A stretch of 64,000 bases of DNA from Alnus glutinosa (Eukaryota; Streptophyta; Magnoliopsida; Fagales; Betulaceae). Made by a program: the position numbers and the translations under genes. Numbering within the stretch: position 1 is the first letter of the stretch; each line of letters starts with the position of its first letter. This document shows, piece by piece, positions 11,101 to 26,038 of the stretch. The stretch spans positions 37,157,804-37,221,803 of the forward strand of contig NC_084888.1 in assembly GCF_958979055.1 (NCBI RefSeq), read 5' to 3'. The notes beneath the pieces were generated by a model that worked only from the letters and a program-made list of their open reading frames with translations, was not told the DNA's origin and searched no databases.

Positions 11101-13959
11101 ATAAGTAAAAAACTTTATTAAGGAACAAAATCCTATAAAATTATTGATGACATGCTCATGATCACACACACACACAAAATAAAAAAATTAAAAAATATAT
11201 AAAAAAAAAAATTAAAAAAAGAAGAAGAAGATATTTTAATTTTAATGTTCAAATCTATGGTGACCAGAATTTTACACATATAATATGTTCTAAAGCATAA
11301 CATCAGGGTTAAGCCTATAAATTAATCTAACAATTTCCAGTTTTGACAAAAGCTAAAACTTTAGCCAACAAATTTTTATAATGAGATGGGTAAAAGGTCT
11401 ATCTAATATGGGTTCAAGAAATATGACTTAAGGGTGAGTCAAGAACAGGCAGTGAAGGAAAATATTCTACCACCAACAAGGAGTATATTGTCAGTTAAAT
11501 CAGATAAATGTGGCCTTTCTGTGCACTTACTCTACTTTTTCTTCACACTAAAATGGGTGGTTCACACAAGAATGCTCGTACTATAACACAAGCTAACATG
11601 GTTTTGAATTCAGAAAGAAATGAGAGCCTAAACCATCACGAATGACAAATTTAATGAATCCTGTGCATTTCTCTCTACATCACATTAAGTTTGAGCAGTC
11701 TTAATGTATTCTGCAATAGAAATTTTTAAAACTGAATATCACGCTATATTGTTGAACATGTATGGCTGTCTTTGAAATCCCCAAAAAAAAAAATGTCCTA
11801 CATAAAATACCTTGTAGTTTTCACAAGAATCGAAAAACCTTAGCAATATATCACTTGCACGGCTTTCACTAGTGACAGCAAAAGCTCGATGACGTCCTGG
11901 TCCAAGACTTCCTTTCCCACTGAAGAGCCCCATTCCAAATGCCACAGCACTAGCTGACGCCCGAGGAACCTATCTCATTAGAAGACAAAGATACGTAAGT
12001 TTATAGGTTCTAGAGGGAGGAAAGCTGAAGTATCTTAGACCATAATCACAGACAAAATAATGCAATCAACCAAGACCAGTTTGGCACCTCAACCCAACAA
12101 AGTAATTAGTAGAGCACAGCTCCAAAATGAGAAATGACAACAAAGCATCAGATAGAATAACTTGCCACCAATTTCTGACATTGAGTCTCATAGGAAATGC
12201 CTGGGGAAACATTTCAATAGAAAGCAATTTTACAAGATTGAAAGAAAGAAAACTTAAAGTACAGCTCACCTGAGTTGCCCTTATTGCATGCACGTCAGGG
12301 TGGTATTCCTCATTAAACATATCTGGGAATTTTTCTCTAATCCTGATACCAAGATCATACAGTTCATCCTCCCCTTTGATAATTAGTTCTCCACCCCTTG
12401 ACTTTCCTTTCCAAGGAGATTCCCATCCTCGTAACCAGGGAGGAACTTTTTCCAAAGACAATTTCTGTTCTGCAGCACCTCTTAGAAGTACTTTTAGACG
12501 AGCTTCCAAAGTGTCCAACTCTCTTATCCGTTTCTTTGTAGGAGCACGAGTTCCATGCCTTGCCTGACAATAAAAGTTGCATTAGGTGTTTTTTTGGTAT
12601 ATGAAAACAAAAATTAACTTCGACTGTGACCCTAACTCTTTGAGGCACTGAAAGAGTATCATGTCATTACAACATGATCAAAGCGAGTAACAGAATCATG
12701 TTAAACAGCACATACATCAAAAATTTTACGAGGTGCCTTGATATAAAAATGTGCAAGCAAATTATATTATACACTATAGTGGGCTAATCTGAACTGCAAT
12801 ACCTCGCTCATATGGAGTTTTCTTTGAAGAGCTCTCTCTTATTTATTTTTCAATATTTCATCCTACTCCGTCTTTTATTTTTATCTCTTCCCCTCTCCAT
12901 CTTGTCCTCTGTTCAAAAGTCACCTTAGAGGTGCCTTCAAATTTGACATTATATCTAATGCCATAATCTATAAAACGAGTGTCTATTCAACATGAAAGAT
13001 GCGCAAACTACTAAATAAATAACAAAATCAACTATTGAGAAGGTACAAAGGAAACTACCACGAGATTTAAGTGGATGGGATTACATCCATCAGGAACATT
13101 GGAAGGTACAAAGGAATTCTCAGCAACTTCTTTTACGACACCATATCTGCACGGAAAATAAAGAAACATAGTTATTAATTAGATGAAACCACCAAATCTT
13201 TTCCTCCGGTCGTCTACGAAACTACATGCACTGTACACGCATAGGGTCATAGGGATGCAAGCTGAATCTCCAAACACTAGATTACAAATTCTTCTATAAA
13301 GACTCGAAAAATTCTAGGATTATAGGAAAATAAGGGAAAACTATCTCAAGAGTTGTGTTAATTGTTAATTGTTATTCAGTTTTATCGATGAGAAACACTC
13401 TTGAGAGAGTTTTTTTCTTATTTTCCTATAATCCTAAAATTTTTCTAGGTTTTATAGAAGAGTTGGTAATCTAGTATTCGCAGATTCAGCTCCCCACATG
13501 CTACTCGGGACAAATACAGAACTTACTTCACTTGAGACTATTTCATTCCCGATTCTGATTTTCTTATACGTTTATTGCACAACAATACAGCATATTAAAA
13601 ACAAGAACTCCACTTTCTATTCGTTTCCTCAAATCTCTCTGCGGCCAAACAGAATAGTAAGATCTTTTGATCTTTCTTCATGTACCACTACAAATCAAAA
13701 TTCTACCACCGAACCAGTAGTTTTATGCGCATGATAAGATCAATTATGAACCAATGCGAAACAGAAAGCTAGAACATCAAAATCGATTAATTTATAATCT
13801 GTTTTCTTTGTGATTAGTATGTGATTTAGTGGAGGCGAGAGAAAGGGGGGACCTGGTCACGGTAGAAAGATGTTGCCGAACATCGAAAGCTTCATCGGCA
13901 TTCGAGCAAGTTAAATGAGATAAAAACAGTAGCAGCAGAAAAGCCATAGCCTTCTCCAT
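8103..13959 (-). CDS. MINPP1: Multiple inositol polyphosphate phosphatase (histidine-acid phosphatase, MINPP-type phytase)
   Basis: Eleven exons on the minus strand join in phase to 496 residues: 13959-13853, 13146-13059, 12563-12270, 11969-11811, 10748-10608, 10462-10406, 9982-9844, 9165-9061, 8910-8720, 8417-8376 and 8270-8103. The family removes phosphates from InsP6 and other inositol phosphates in the secretory pathway. Residues 1-18 form a signal peptide with a hydrophobic core (MEKAMAFLLLLFLSHLTC). The phosphate-binding motif RHGTRAP is at residues 67-73, with His68 the expected nucleophile. The proton-donor motif is HAE (345-347), as in MINPPs, rather than the HD of fungal phytases. 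Paired cysteines occur near the C-terminus (GCDGSDFC). The protein ends in RKDDL, close to an ER-retrieval tetrapeptide. Intron 1's donor is the unusual GTCCCC. Length fits the family. Confidence 0.94.
13255..13497. mobile_element. Long hairpin MITE in MINPP intron 1
   Basis: The left arm starts AGCTGAATCTCC and includes TTCTAGGATTATAGGAAAAT. The right arm is the reverse complement, with CTTATTTTCCTATAATCCTA and ending GATTCAGCT. Arms are about 100 bp and nearly complementary, with a spacer of roughly 40 bp. Non-coding. Confidence 0.8.
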
Positions 13960-14052
13960 TCTCTCTCTGCAATTTCTGTGTCGCTTGCTCTTGAAAGAAC
14001 GAATAAACGGTAAAGAAGCGTAGAGGTGAGAAATGAGAATGTCTCCGTTCGG

Positions 14053-14060
14053 TTTATAAA
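14053..14060 (-). promoter_or_regulatory. TATA box of the MINPP gene
   Basis: TTTATAAA lies about 95 bp upstream of the MINPP start codon on the gene strand. A G-box-like ACACGTGT follows about 20 bp further upstream. Confidence 0.55.
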
Positions 14061-14509
14061 GGGAAAGCAAAATAACACGTGTTGCCAACTGATGCGTTTT
14101 CTTTCATTCTCGAAGTTGACGCCATTTGCCCCATCAAAGAACGCCACGTCGCCTTTTCGAAGGAGATGGAGAATCGATTATTCTACGTCTTTCGTATACC
14201 TTTTTTACTCATCCTACTTTGCATCATTTTTCATTTTAAATATATGACACTAAAATTTGGTGAGAAATAATATTTTTTCATTTTACATACATCTTATTTT
14301 TAAATTTATCTTAAAATTTATGAGATTAACATTAAACCTCACAAATTCAATAGTAAATTTAAAACTTAAATATATGTAAATATCAAAATATAAGTTGGTT
14401 GGTAAAAAAAAATAAATGAAAAAAAGACACCATGTAGGATGAGGTGTGTGAGAGGTGTATGAAAGATTTAAAATCATATCTTTTTGAACAATTCTGAATG
14501 GGCATACGG

Positions 14510-14730
14510 TGGATCAAGATCATTTATAATTATTTGCTTAAATTTCTTAAATTTAGACAGATAATTATGAGAGACCATTTATAAAATCCACCTGACTGGA
14601 TAAGTAGTTGAGTAGCTCGAATTTTATTTGGTTAAGTAGATCCCATAATTAGTCTCTCACAATCACTAGTTTAAATTTTCTCAAATTCGAACAAATTATT
14701 ATAGACGATCTTAATCTGCATATGATAACC
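14510..14730. mobile_element. Degenerate foldback element
   Basis: The left arm (GATCATTTATAATTATTTGC, later GATAATTATGAGAGACC) pairs imperfectly with the right arm (TAATTAGTCTCTCACAATC and TATTATAGACGATCTTAATC). Older and less perfect than the neighbouring hairpin at 15821. Confidence 0.5.
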
Positions 14731-15820
14731 TTTACCTGATGGGCCGACAACGCTCCACTGTCTGTATAGATTTCCATCCATTCAATAAAATTTCTCCTTT
14801 ATTTTTAACTTAAAATTTATTTCTTTTAAAAGAAAATTAGTTATCTACCTTTTTAAACATTAAATCTTTTTCTTAGTTATTCATTTTTATTATTTCATTA
14901 ATTTTTTTTTTCAAATTATCTATATTGCAAAGTCATTTGATATCTTATCATGACTAAAAAAATAATATATATATATATATAATTGATAATTCCTAAGATA
15001 CATATGATGATATTAAATTATAACCGATAAAATTATTACTGACAGGAGTTATTTTTAGCACAAAATTATGTTAGATAAGAATCATTTTCAGTCGACGCTA
15101 GAAGAGAAATTGGCGTGCATTGGTCAACTGCAATTGTCTTTAGCCGATGCATCTCGACGAACTACTTTCGACAAGTATTATTGGTTACAAAATAATTTTT
15201 ATATTTATATATTAACATTAAATGAGATACACTCCTCACCAAATTTGGTGAAAAGCATGTTAACAGCTCAACAATTTTTGAGGAAGAGTAGCTAATTGAA
15301 TACAACTATATTTTTTAACCAAATTTGCATATGAATAGTTAGAATAACCTTTAGTCAGCTGGATGTAAATGCCGTAAATCTTATGATATTCTATGGAAAC
15401 ATAATTTCATTGTATTTTTTATTTATTTTTTTCATTTTCATTTTTGTCTGCAAGGATGTTGCCCTCATAGTCAAGCTTAAGGCTGTGATTGATTCAGTGT
15501 AAAATGTTTTTTTTTTTTTTTTTTCGTATTTTTCAATATTTAATGCCAGCAAAAACATAAAATAGGTGTCGAAACTACTAGAGACTCACTACCTGACCAT
15601 AGAGCATCGACATGCATATGTTTGTTCTCTATTTTCACATCGAAGTTGTGTCAAACGAGGAGGAGACAAGACTAACGATTTCTCAAAAAAAAAAAAGGAA
15701 AAAGAAAAAGAGAAAAAGAAAAGAAAAAGAAAAAAAAAAAAGAAAAGAAAAAGAAGAAAGACTAACGAGTGTGCAGGACGGAAGAGGTGGGATTTAGCGG
15801 TAGAATAGAAATTCTTATAT

Positions 15821-15998
15821 GAGAGCTTTTATACATCCTCCCCTCATCTCCCTTATCATTCTTTTATAATAAAAAAATTGATTTTTATTAAAAAGTTGTC
15901 TCTGATGTGACATCGAAGACAACTTTTTAATAAAAATCAATTTTTTTAAAGAAAAGAGGGTGATAAGGGAGGATGAGGGGAGGATCTTTAGCATTCCC
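15821..15998. mobile_element. Mutator-like MITE with 9-bp target-site duplication
   Basis: A 178-bp near-perfect hairpin. Both arms contain CCTCCCCTCAT, then CTCCCTTATCA, then AATTGATTTTTATTAAAAAG. It is flanked on both sides by TTCTTATAT (15812-15820 and 15999-16007). A 9-bp duplication is the hallmark of Mutator-type transposition. No coding capacity. Confidence 0.85.
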
Positions 15999-16336
15999 TT
16001 CTTATATCACGTGAAATGTGGCTCACGTAACATATGACATGTATACAATAAATCCGTTTGAAAATAGAGTTGAATTTTGATTATTCTATATTTTTTAAAA
16101 AATTAAAATAAATTTTTTTAAAATTTTTTAAATTTTATCTCACAAAATTAAACTTCAAAATTCACATAAAAAATTAAAATTAAATTCTCATTTCAAAAAA
16201 TACAATACCCAAGCGGACCATTCCGGTCTTGAATTTAGCCTCAAGAGACCCGCTTGTAAAAAATAGCTGTACGTTTTTTTTTTCCGGCCCAAAATTGTGT
16301 GCGTCTTCAGATCCGAAACATCATGGAGAAATGCAA

Positions 16337-16440
16337 TTGGGCTCCTGTTGGCAGTGTAGGCCCACGCAAGGTCTATTTCCGCCCAGCCCAAGTGTAACCT
16401 CCAATATATACGATATTAGGGTTTAAGGCCACCCTCACTA
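16337..16440 (+). promoter_or_regulatory. RPS4 promoter: site II elements and telo-box
   Basis: TTGGGCT (16337-16343), AGGCCCAC (16358-16365) and further GCCCA copies (16381-16390) match the site II (TGGGCY) motif. TTAGGGTTTAA at 16416-16426 is a telo-box. Site II plus telo-box is the established promoter pattern of plant cytosolic ribosomal-protein genes. A pyrimidine-rich leader with CTCTCACTTCTC follows. Confidence 0.75.
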
Positions 16441-16529
16441 CTCGAGGCTCTCACTTCTCAGAGCGCTAGAGGAAGCAGCAGAGGAGGCGCAGCCCCTTCC
16501 CAAGAGATCTTCAAGCGCACAAAACCAAA

Positions 16530-19539
<3,010 letters not shown>

Positions 19540-19870
19540 AGAATTTTGGTAAAAACATTCTTCAAAGTTGACAGTTATTTTGTAGTTTGTTCCCGGATTA
19601 ATGCTCCATCTTTTGTCCTTTTCATTATGCTTCAAAGTTTGAAAAGCTTATCTTAAACTATTGTTATTTTGACTTGAAAATTTTGCTTGACTACTTTAAC
19701 ATTTGGTTCTCGTGGTATTTTTCTTTCTCTGGATGGATTTCTTCGTTTTCCTGGCCATAGCTTGGCAAGTTAGTTATTGTATACTTTGAGTCTTTGAGAA
19801 CATCTGTAGGTTATGAGCTCATAATTCTACATGACGTCAGGAGACATGCAAGTTACTGGATTTTCATGGA

Positions 19871-19957
19871 TTAGGATTCCCTACAATTGTGGTTCCTTTC
19901 TTTGTGGGCTTTCCGAATGGCGTTGCGATTGAAGCGCCCAATTGTAGGGAATCCTAG
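19871..19957. mobile_element. Short MITE, family copy B
   Basis: TAGGATTCCCTACAATTG on the left is the exact inverse of CAATTGTAGGGAATCCTA on the right, with about 50 bp between. Shares its ends with the elements at 23311 and 41715 and, more loosely, 7012. Confidence 0.8.
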
Positions 19958-20639
19958 TTCCCGGGAATTTCATACAAGCATTGTCACTGTGTCGATGTTC
20001 CACTGACGTGGGGAGGGTTCAAAATAGTTGAAAGTTTTGAGGAGTTTTTGAAATAGTGAATTTTTTTCTCCTTAATAAACATTCAAGGGTAAAAAGAAAA
20101 AGAGTGGGGCTTTATAAGATTGTTGTAGCTGTTTCCTTAATTTGTTTATAAAAAAGGATCGAGTATATAAAGAATTAAATGGAAAAAAAGCTCTCCCAAA
20201 AAATCGTCCATCTTACTCAAGTGTTATAAGAACACTGGATACTAGCTAGTCATGTGCCATGAAAGAGTCGGAAGTGCCCAAAGTTTGAGCTTTCTAGTAT
20301 TTGCTGCGTACTTTTTGAAGATCTGGAATGCGCCAATAGTTCAACCTGCCATGGGGGAATCTTGGTTTTGAACCAATAATAACTTTGAGCCTATTCTAAT
20401 AAGAAATATTTGGTTTTCATCTCTTGTCCATCCCATACAAGAAATGAGCAGTTTTATTATTGAAATTGTGAGACTATATGAAACCATTTAATGATGGATT
20501 TACAAAAAAGATGAGTAAAAGATGGACAAGAGATGAATGAGGTATCATTTTTCGTTTGTAGTTGGATAGACATCTCAGCAATTTTGTTGCCAAGATTAAA
20601 AGAGGATTGTTACAAGCATAAATAGACGAGAGTTCTATC

Positions 20640-21637
20640 TTGTCGGTGCAACTCTTTCTCTCTTTGCAACTCCCTCCATTAAAACTGCCATGGGAGAGCA
20701 GCTCCAAGCTTTTGGAGCTTCTCTCCCCCCCTCTTTTCTTCCCCTCTCTTCTTCTTTCCATCCTGTTTAGCCTGCGCACGCCTCCTTTGAGGTCCTTATC
20801 TTCCTTTGTGATACTTTTCTTGCTAGATTTCTTGTTAGCCACTCCTAAGGCTTGTTGCTTTAGCATCGTTGGTGGGTTTTCCTCCACCAAATCGGACTAG
20901 TGTGCCTCCTCCCGTTCATGGCCGTGGATCCCCCGGTATTTTGAAGTTCTTAGATCTGAGGTTTTTCACCCTAGATCTACTAACTTCAGAAGGCCTCTCC
21001 GCCAAGCGACCCACTCCATTGGAAGCACGACTCTTCCCCCTTCAATCCACTGTCAGCCGTTTCATCGCCCTGCCCTCTGGCGTTGGAGCGTGCAGCCCAC
21101 GTGCCAGATCTGGACACGGAGCGCGCTGATTCACATCGCTATCTGCTGCCAAGATCGACTTCCAGCAAGGTTTCTTCACCTCCGACGCTTTGTGATAAGT
21201 TCCTGCTTTATCTTTTTCTTTATCTGTACATTTCTTTGCTGGGTTATGTTCTCTTTTGGAGATCTGTTCACTGGAAGTTTTGTTCTGTTATTTGTGGTGT
21301 CAATACTCTTCTATATCCAGTTTAGTGGCCACCCAACCCTCTCAAAGGGGTTGTTTTGGACCGGGTTTAAGTCCTCTGCATGGGTCATGCCCATGTTCAC
21401 CACTGATTTGGTCTTTAATCCGTCTTGTGCGGACCAAGCCTTGGCTTTGTTCAAGGTAAATAGGGTCGGAACATTTTCAATTCCTCTGGGAACTGAAAAC
21501 TCACAATTTCCTCTTGGTTACTTTGTTACTTTTCACGTTGGTACTACTTTTTTCAGATTTAGGTTATTGTTGGGGAATCCACTTCTCTGTTTTAATGTTT
21601 GTATCATTTCTGGTTAAATGAGAATACGTACTTACAT

Positions 21638-21684
<47 letters not shown>
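20640..21684 (+). mobile_element. Probable degraded retroposon with poly(A) tail
   Basis: A relatively GC-rich, non-coding-looking block that ends in AAATAAATAAATT and then about 34 A (21651-21684). The 3' A tail suggests insertion by a LINE-type reverse transcriptase. I did not find a reverse-transcriptase motif or a clear target duplication, so the class is uncertain. A similar-looking block is at 38860-39790. Confidence 0.4.
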
Positions 21685-21687
<3 letters not shown>

Positions 21688-22962
21688 GAGAGAATTGTAA
21701 TGTGGGAGAAAGCGAGGCACAGAGATCAATGAAATTTGTATAGTTTTGATGCCAAAAACATGCTTCAAGAAAAGAAACAACCATTTGCTGCTTTTCTTTT
21801 CCTTTGATGTTCATTTTTATGGAGCTTTGAATGCAAATTTTATGGGACACCATTCAAAACATGGGCCCCCTTAAAACCCAAGAATCCAGCAGTGAATACG
21901 ATTAATAAAACATCTTCAGCCCTTAAATTTCGAACTTTGAAAGGGCCAAACTACAAGACAATGTAAGGCAGGGAATGTCCATTCTGTCTCATCCTAATGC
22001 AATTCAAATGCCATTTCGGGACAGACGTATAATACGTCCAATTTGAAAGGCAACGGCTGATTGAGATTCGGTGTAATAACTTTGATTTGAATTGTTAATT
22101 TAAATAAGCCATCTAATTGGTTGCAGTGGCCGAATAACTTTATTTGGTTTAAATAAAACTGTTCAAATACATTCTCTGATTCACCTCTATTATTGAGAAA
22201 ATGAGTATATAAATTTACAGCAAAATAAATTCTCTAATTCCCCTCTTTATTCCAAACGGCGAGATCTTGAAACAAATATTTTTTGTAAATTTAATGGAGT
22301 GAAATCTCTCTATCTCAGCATTGATCACGCCACAAAAGCAGCCTCACCCTATCGCTATTATATGAGGAATTTGATAGAGACATCTTCTAAGAAATCGGCA
22401 AATTCTTATCACAAAGGAATACGATGTAAACCATCTGTCCCATTTACAAACCAACGCACTATATCGGACACTCATTTATCATGGTCCTAAAAATGAGGAG
22501 CCAAGAGCCATGGACTAGATGTGACTAATACAACGTTTTCAGCCCCTCAACCCGTAGGCTTTCTTTTCCAAGGAGTCAAAATAACAAGTGCAGTTTTAGG
22601 ATTGTACGAGCATTTATATCCCCCTTTTTTCTTTTTAAAAATACCTACATTCCAAAATAAGATGATCATCCCGTTCTCATCGTATTCTTATTGGTCACAC
22701 TGGGACCAAGCCAGTGATATATTGAACTTTTCAAATCAATTCAAGCAAAGGAAATATTCATAAGTTTTCTTGTTGCATTAGAATCCCAACTGAGGAGATG
22801 AACATCAAGTCCATAAGCATTTTACCTTCTACATCAACCTCAAAATTCTAACCAGTAACCACAATCAGCATCTCTAAACAAAGAACTACCAAATGAAAGA
22901 CTGCATAGAACCCTCTCCAGTTTCCACAGCACTAAACATGAAAGAGACAAAACAAAACATCA

Positions 22963-25845
22963 TCAAGCAATTGCTTGCTGCTCACGGAGCAACATCTGAT
23001 CGAAGTGCCAGACCCCTGAAAATCCACAACACCAACCAGTTTAGGGACCAGGAAAAAGGGCTTAAGCAACCAGTAAAGAGAAAAGGGTTAAAAAAGAAAA
23101 TGCAATTCGATGAAGCACATGAGAATGCCTATGCAATAAGTTAGTGAAATATGTGACAAGGAAGTGGGCTTGGGGATCCCTACCATGTCCTGTCCCCAAT
23201 CTTCTCAGCTGTGCAACATATTCTGACATTTTCTTGATGGCTTCCACCTAGAAAACAAACACCCATCAGGCCAAAATCATATTAATGCAACATCAATTCC
23301 CCTATATATTGAGATTCCCTACAATTCCCTACCAAAGAAGACGGGCAGGAGAAATCGAAATCACATGCCCTACGAGAGGGGGCTCCCTGCCTGATTACAG
23401 GGGCAGGGGGAATTTCGGGGATCCCAATTGTAGGGGATCCCGGTCTTCCGTAGAGTCTTTCTTATTCAAACATAGGAAAGCAGAGAGAACATTTTGATTA
23501 CCTGATCAGTTAGAAACTCGCTTTCAATAAAATCTGACAACTGCACATCATGGTTTCGCTCGGCAACCTGTTGATCAATGTCAAGAGCACGAATCAAAAA
23601 ATTGCACTTGCGTTGGCTTAAAACAAAATAAAGTGACGTACATAATAACTGAAACTAAGCAAACAACAAGGAGTAAGGAGAGATGCATTACGCCGTGCAA
23701 GATGAGGAGTTTTTCATTTGTTAGCTTCTCCAAAGACAGTCCCAGCTCCATGGCTGAATCAAAAAAATAGATAACATTATGTTAAAACATCATTCTCTAT
23801 TAGTTTAAGTTTTTAAAATAAGTCGTGATTTGCTACGAATTACAAAATTACAAGTGTTGTCCCGTCCCACACGCGAGGGACAGCACTAAAGTATTAATTA
23901 ATTCAGCACTCACTACCAACTACCAAGTTAACAATATCATGTAAAAACTATATCAGTCCATGGTGCTATAATCAAGTCATTTGTCCACCATACTTAAATA
24001 GACCATTAAAATACATCTTCCTAAAAACGATATCACAGGATCCACATCTGCATGCACATTGTTAAAGATGTAAGATACATTGAGAACATTCAGTAATTTT
24101 CAAATCCGTTAGTAATTGTAAAAACAAAAGAGTAATGTTAGAAACCACATTTCTATCTCACTGCTATTCCATTTTGCTAAAAAAAATCTAATAATTGATT
24201 GGCACTATTACATTAGTAAAGTGGCTGAAAGTATTAGGATAAAAGTGTAGTTTCTAGCATTACTCTTTTGTTTTTACAAGTATGTGAAAATTTAGAACAT
24301 TATTGAAGGCTGGAAACCACACTTTTATCTCACTCACTACTACCATACTCTGCTAAAAAAATCTAAGGAATGATCGACATTATCCCCCTTAGCAGAGTGG
24401 GTAGTAGTAGGATAAAAGTGTTATTTCTAGTGTTACTCTTTTGTTTTTACAAGACAACACAAGAAGCCCCCAATGATTCACAACTTAAGCTAGGCTGATC
24501 AAACAAACAGCTGCTTAGATAGGCATACAATGCCTATTACGCCACAGTAATGCTACATACCACACAAACATCTCACAAATATTTCACAAAGCTAACGTGG
24601 CAAAGTTAATAGCCCTTGGATTAAATATATATATTTTTTAACAAGAGTTGATCCAAAGGCTACTAAATCTTACCACATCAACTTAAGGTGAGTCAACTTT
24701 GTAAAATATTTGTAGCATGATTATGTGGTATGTAGCATTCCTCTTCCTTCACGCCACATGTATACCTATCTATTACAGGCATATGGAAGCTTAGGGTAAA
24801 AAATTTCAATTATCAAAACAACATCCATTTTTCTAAACAAGCCATATACACTACCACGTATTGAATTGCATAATTAGAAGAATAGGGATCAATTTATAGG
24901 AGGGTCCAGTGAAAACTCACCATATAACGCATCTCCCTTCTCCGCATGATCGAATTCAGAGACAGGCATCAGAATAGATTGCAGCTTCACTCTTCCACCT
25001 CGTTTGTTCTGAGCATTTCCCAAAACAAACAAAACCACAAGTCATAGTTAACCCAAAAAACAAAAAAGAAGACAAAAGTATTAAACAATTAAGATGCAGA
25101 TGCAAAATATCAAACACCTGATATTGCATCAAAAGCTCCGCATGATGCCTTTCTTCTTCACTCGATTCTTTAAAAAACCTATTTACAACAAAATCTCGTA
25201 ACTCAGATTTAACAAAAAAAACTTCAAGAGAATACATAAATAAAAATGAGATGTCAAATTAAAAAGAAAAAAAGAAAAATTACTTGGCAAGACCCTTCAT
25301 CGCAACGTTGTCTCTATCAAAGTAGGCAAACATGGCATGGTAAACGTACGAGACATTGTATTCGACACTGTCATTCCAACAAACAAAAGACCCAAAATCG
25401 TAATGAGCAAACAAACGAATCACAATAAACAAAACCACCCAATGAATTCACAAACATGTAAAATATTCAAAGCGATGAAAACCAAACAAAAATCCCACTT
25501 GATCTGCTCGTTAATCGCGGCCTCGGCCTCGTTACAGTACTTTTGGCGAGCGAGAGAGTCCTGAGGGACGGTGGGGACGAGATCGAGCTCCTTCTTGACC
25601 TCCTCGAAGGGCTCGAACACGACGCCGGTGAGCGGTCGGCTATTCGCACCCTTCGAAGCCGCGCAGATAACAGAGCCGCTATCTTTCTTGGCCGAAGAAA
25701 ATCGGAGAGTCGAAGCCAAAGAAGCCGAAGAGTTCAGAGGAGAAACTGAACACGAAGACGGTGAAACAGAGAAACACAGAGGACCCAGAGTCTCTCCGCG
25801 AGGTGGGTTCAAAAGAGAGAAAGCTGGGGCGGCCTTAAGAAGCAT
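22963..25845 (-). CDS. FER: Plastid ferritin
   Basis: Eight exons on the minus strand join to 274 residues: 25845-25499, 25367-25284, 25178-25118, 25008-24921, 23753-23692, 23567-23502, 23247-23184 and 23015-22963. Ferritin forms a 24-subunit shell that oxidises and stores iron in plastids. Residues 1 to about 60 are a Ser/Ala-rich transit peptide. The plant-specific extension peptide follows ([19 protein letters not shown], 73-91). The four-helix bundle starts near 100. Ferroxidase ligands are visible: Glu118 in [16 protein letters not shown], and Glu153 and His156 in EEERHHAE. The usual [10 protein letters not shown] loop, [10 protein letters not shown] and the C-terminal [12 protein letters not shown] are intact. 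Eight exons is the standard plant arrangement. Intron 4 is swollen by three MITEs. The upstream region has an iron-dependent regulatory-like element. Confidence 0.97.
23311..23446. mobile_element. MITE, family copy C, in ferritin intron 6
   Basis: Left end GAGATTCCCTACAATT; right end CAATTGTAGGGGATCCC. GC-rich interior of about 100 bp, no coding capacity. Confidence 0.7.
24116..24280. mobile_element. MITE 1 of a cluster in ferritin intron 4
   Basis: Left end TTGTAAAAACAAAAGAGTAA; right end is its inverse (TTACTCTTTTGTTTTTACAA). Inside, AAACCACATTTCTATCTCAC pairs with the region around AGGATAAAAGTGTAGTTTC. Confidence 0.75.
24301..24452. mobile_element. MITE 2 of the cluster in ferritin intron 4
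   Basis: Same family as the preceding element: GGAAACCACACTTTTATCTC on the left, GATAAAAGTGTTATTTCTAG and GTTACTCTTTTGTTTTTAC on the right. The left terminus appears to lack the outer AAAAGAGTAA. Confidence 0.65.
24546..24742. mobile_element. MITE 3 of the cluster in ferritin intron 4
   Basis: Left end AGTAATGCTACATACCACA; right end TGTGGTATGTAGCATTCCT. The arms also share CAAATATTTCACAAAG and its inverse. The ends resemble the MITE in the MCA-like intron 1. Confidence 0.75.
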
Positions 25846-25953
25846 GGTGTTAAAGAAACAGAGAAAAACAGAGCAAATTCAGAGAGTTCCAAGAACCAGA
25901 GGAAATGAGAAGTGTGTGGGCGTGTGGTGAGGAGGTGACGGAGGAAGATGGCG

Positions 25954-25961
25954 ATATATAT
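25954..25961 (-). promoter_or_regulatory. TATA box of the ferritin gene
   Basis: ATATATAT about 110 bp upstream of the ferritin start codon, between a GGGCAG segment and the leader. Confidence 0.5.
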
Positions 25962-26000
25962 GGGCAGTTGAGCGTTGGTGTGGGCCATTTGGATGGGAGA

Positions 26001-26006
26001 CACGTG
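26001..26006. promoter_or_regulatory. G-box in the ferritin promoter
   Basis: CACGTG about 156 bp upstream of the ferritin start. G-boxes are sites for bHLH/bZIP factors, some of which act in iron regulation. Confidence 0.5.
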
Positions 26007-26038
26007 GGCGGTGGAGATTGAAGGGTGGAGGTGGGCGC

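Larger units (their letters stand above)
13960..16529. other. Divergent intergenic region MINPP / RPS4
   Basis: Contains the MINPP promoter, two hairpin elements (14510-14730 and 15821-15998), a purine-rich A/G tract at 15684-15760, and the RPS4 promoter from about 16330. Frames starting near 15068, 15566 and 15612 give low-complexity or unrecognised peptides, so I do not call genes there. Confidence 0.7.
19540..22962. other. Convergent intergenic region RPS4 / ferritin
   Basis: Includes the RPS4 3' untranslated region, a MITE (19871-19957), a GC-richer segment ending in a poly(A) run (about 20640-21684), and then roughly 1.2 kb without recognisable content. No supported gene. Confidence 0.65.

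Noticed and set aside
15566-15808. Lys/Glu-rich frames over the A/G tract
   Set aside because: Low-complexity products of a purine-rich repeat.
20474-20890. 138-codon minus-strand frame
   Set aside because: Basic and Ser-rich without motifs; lies across a probable retroposon boundary and has no start context or homologue I recognise.
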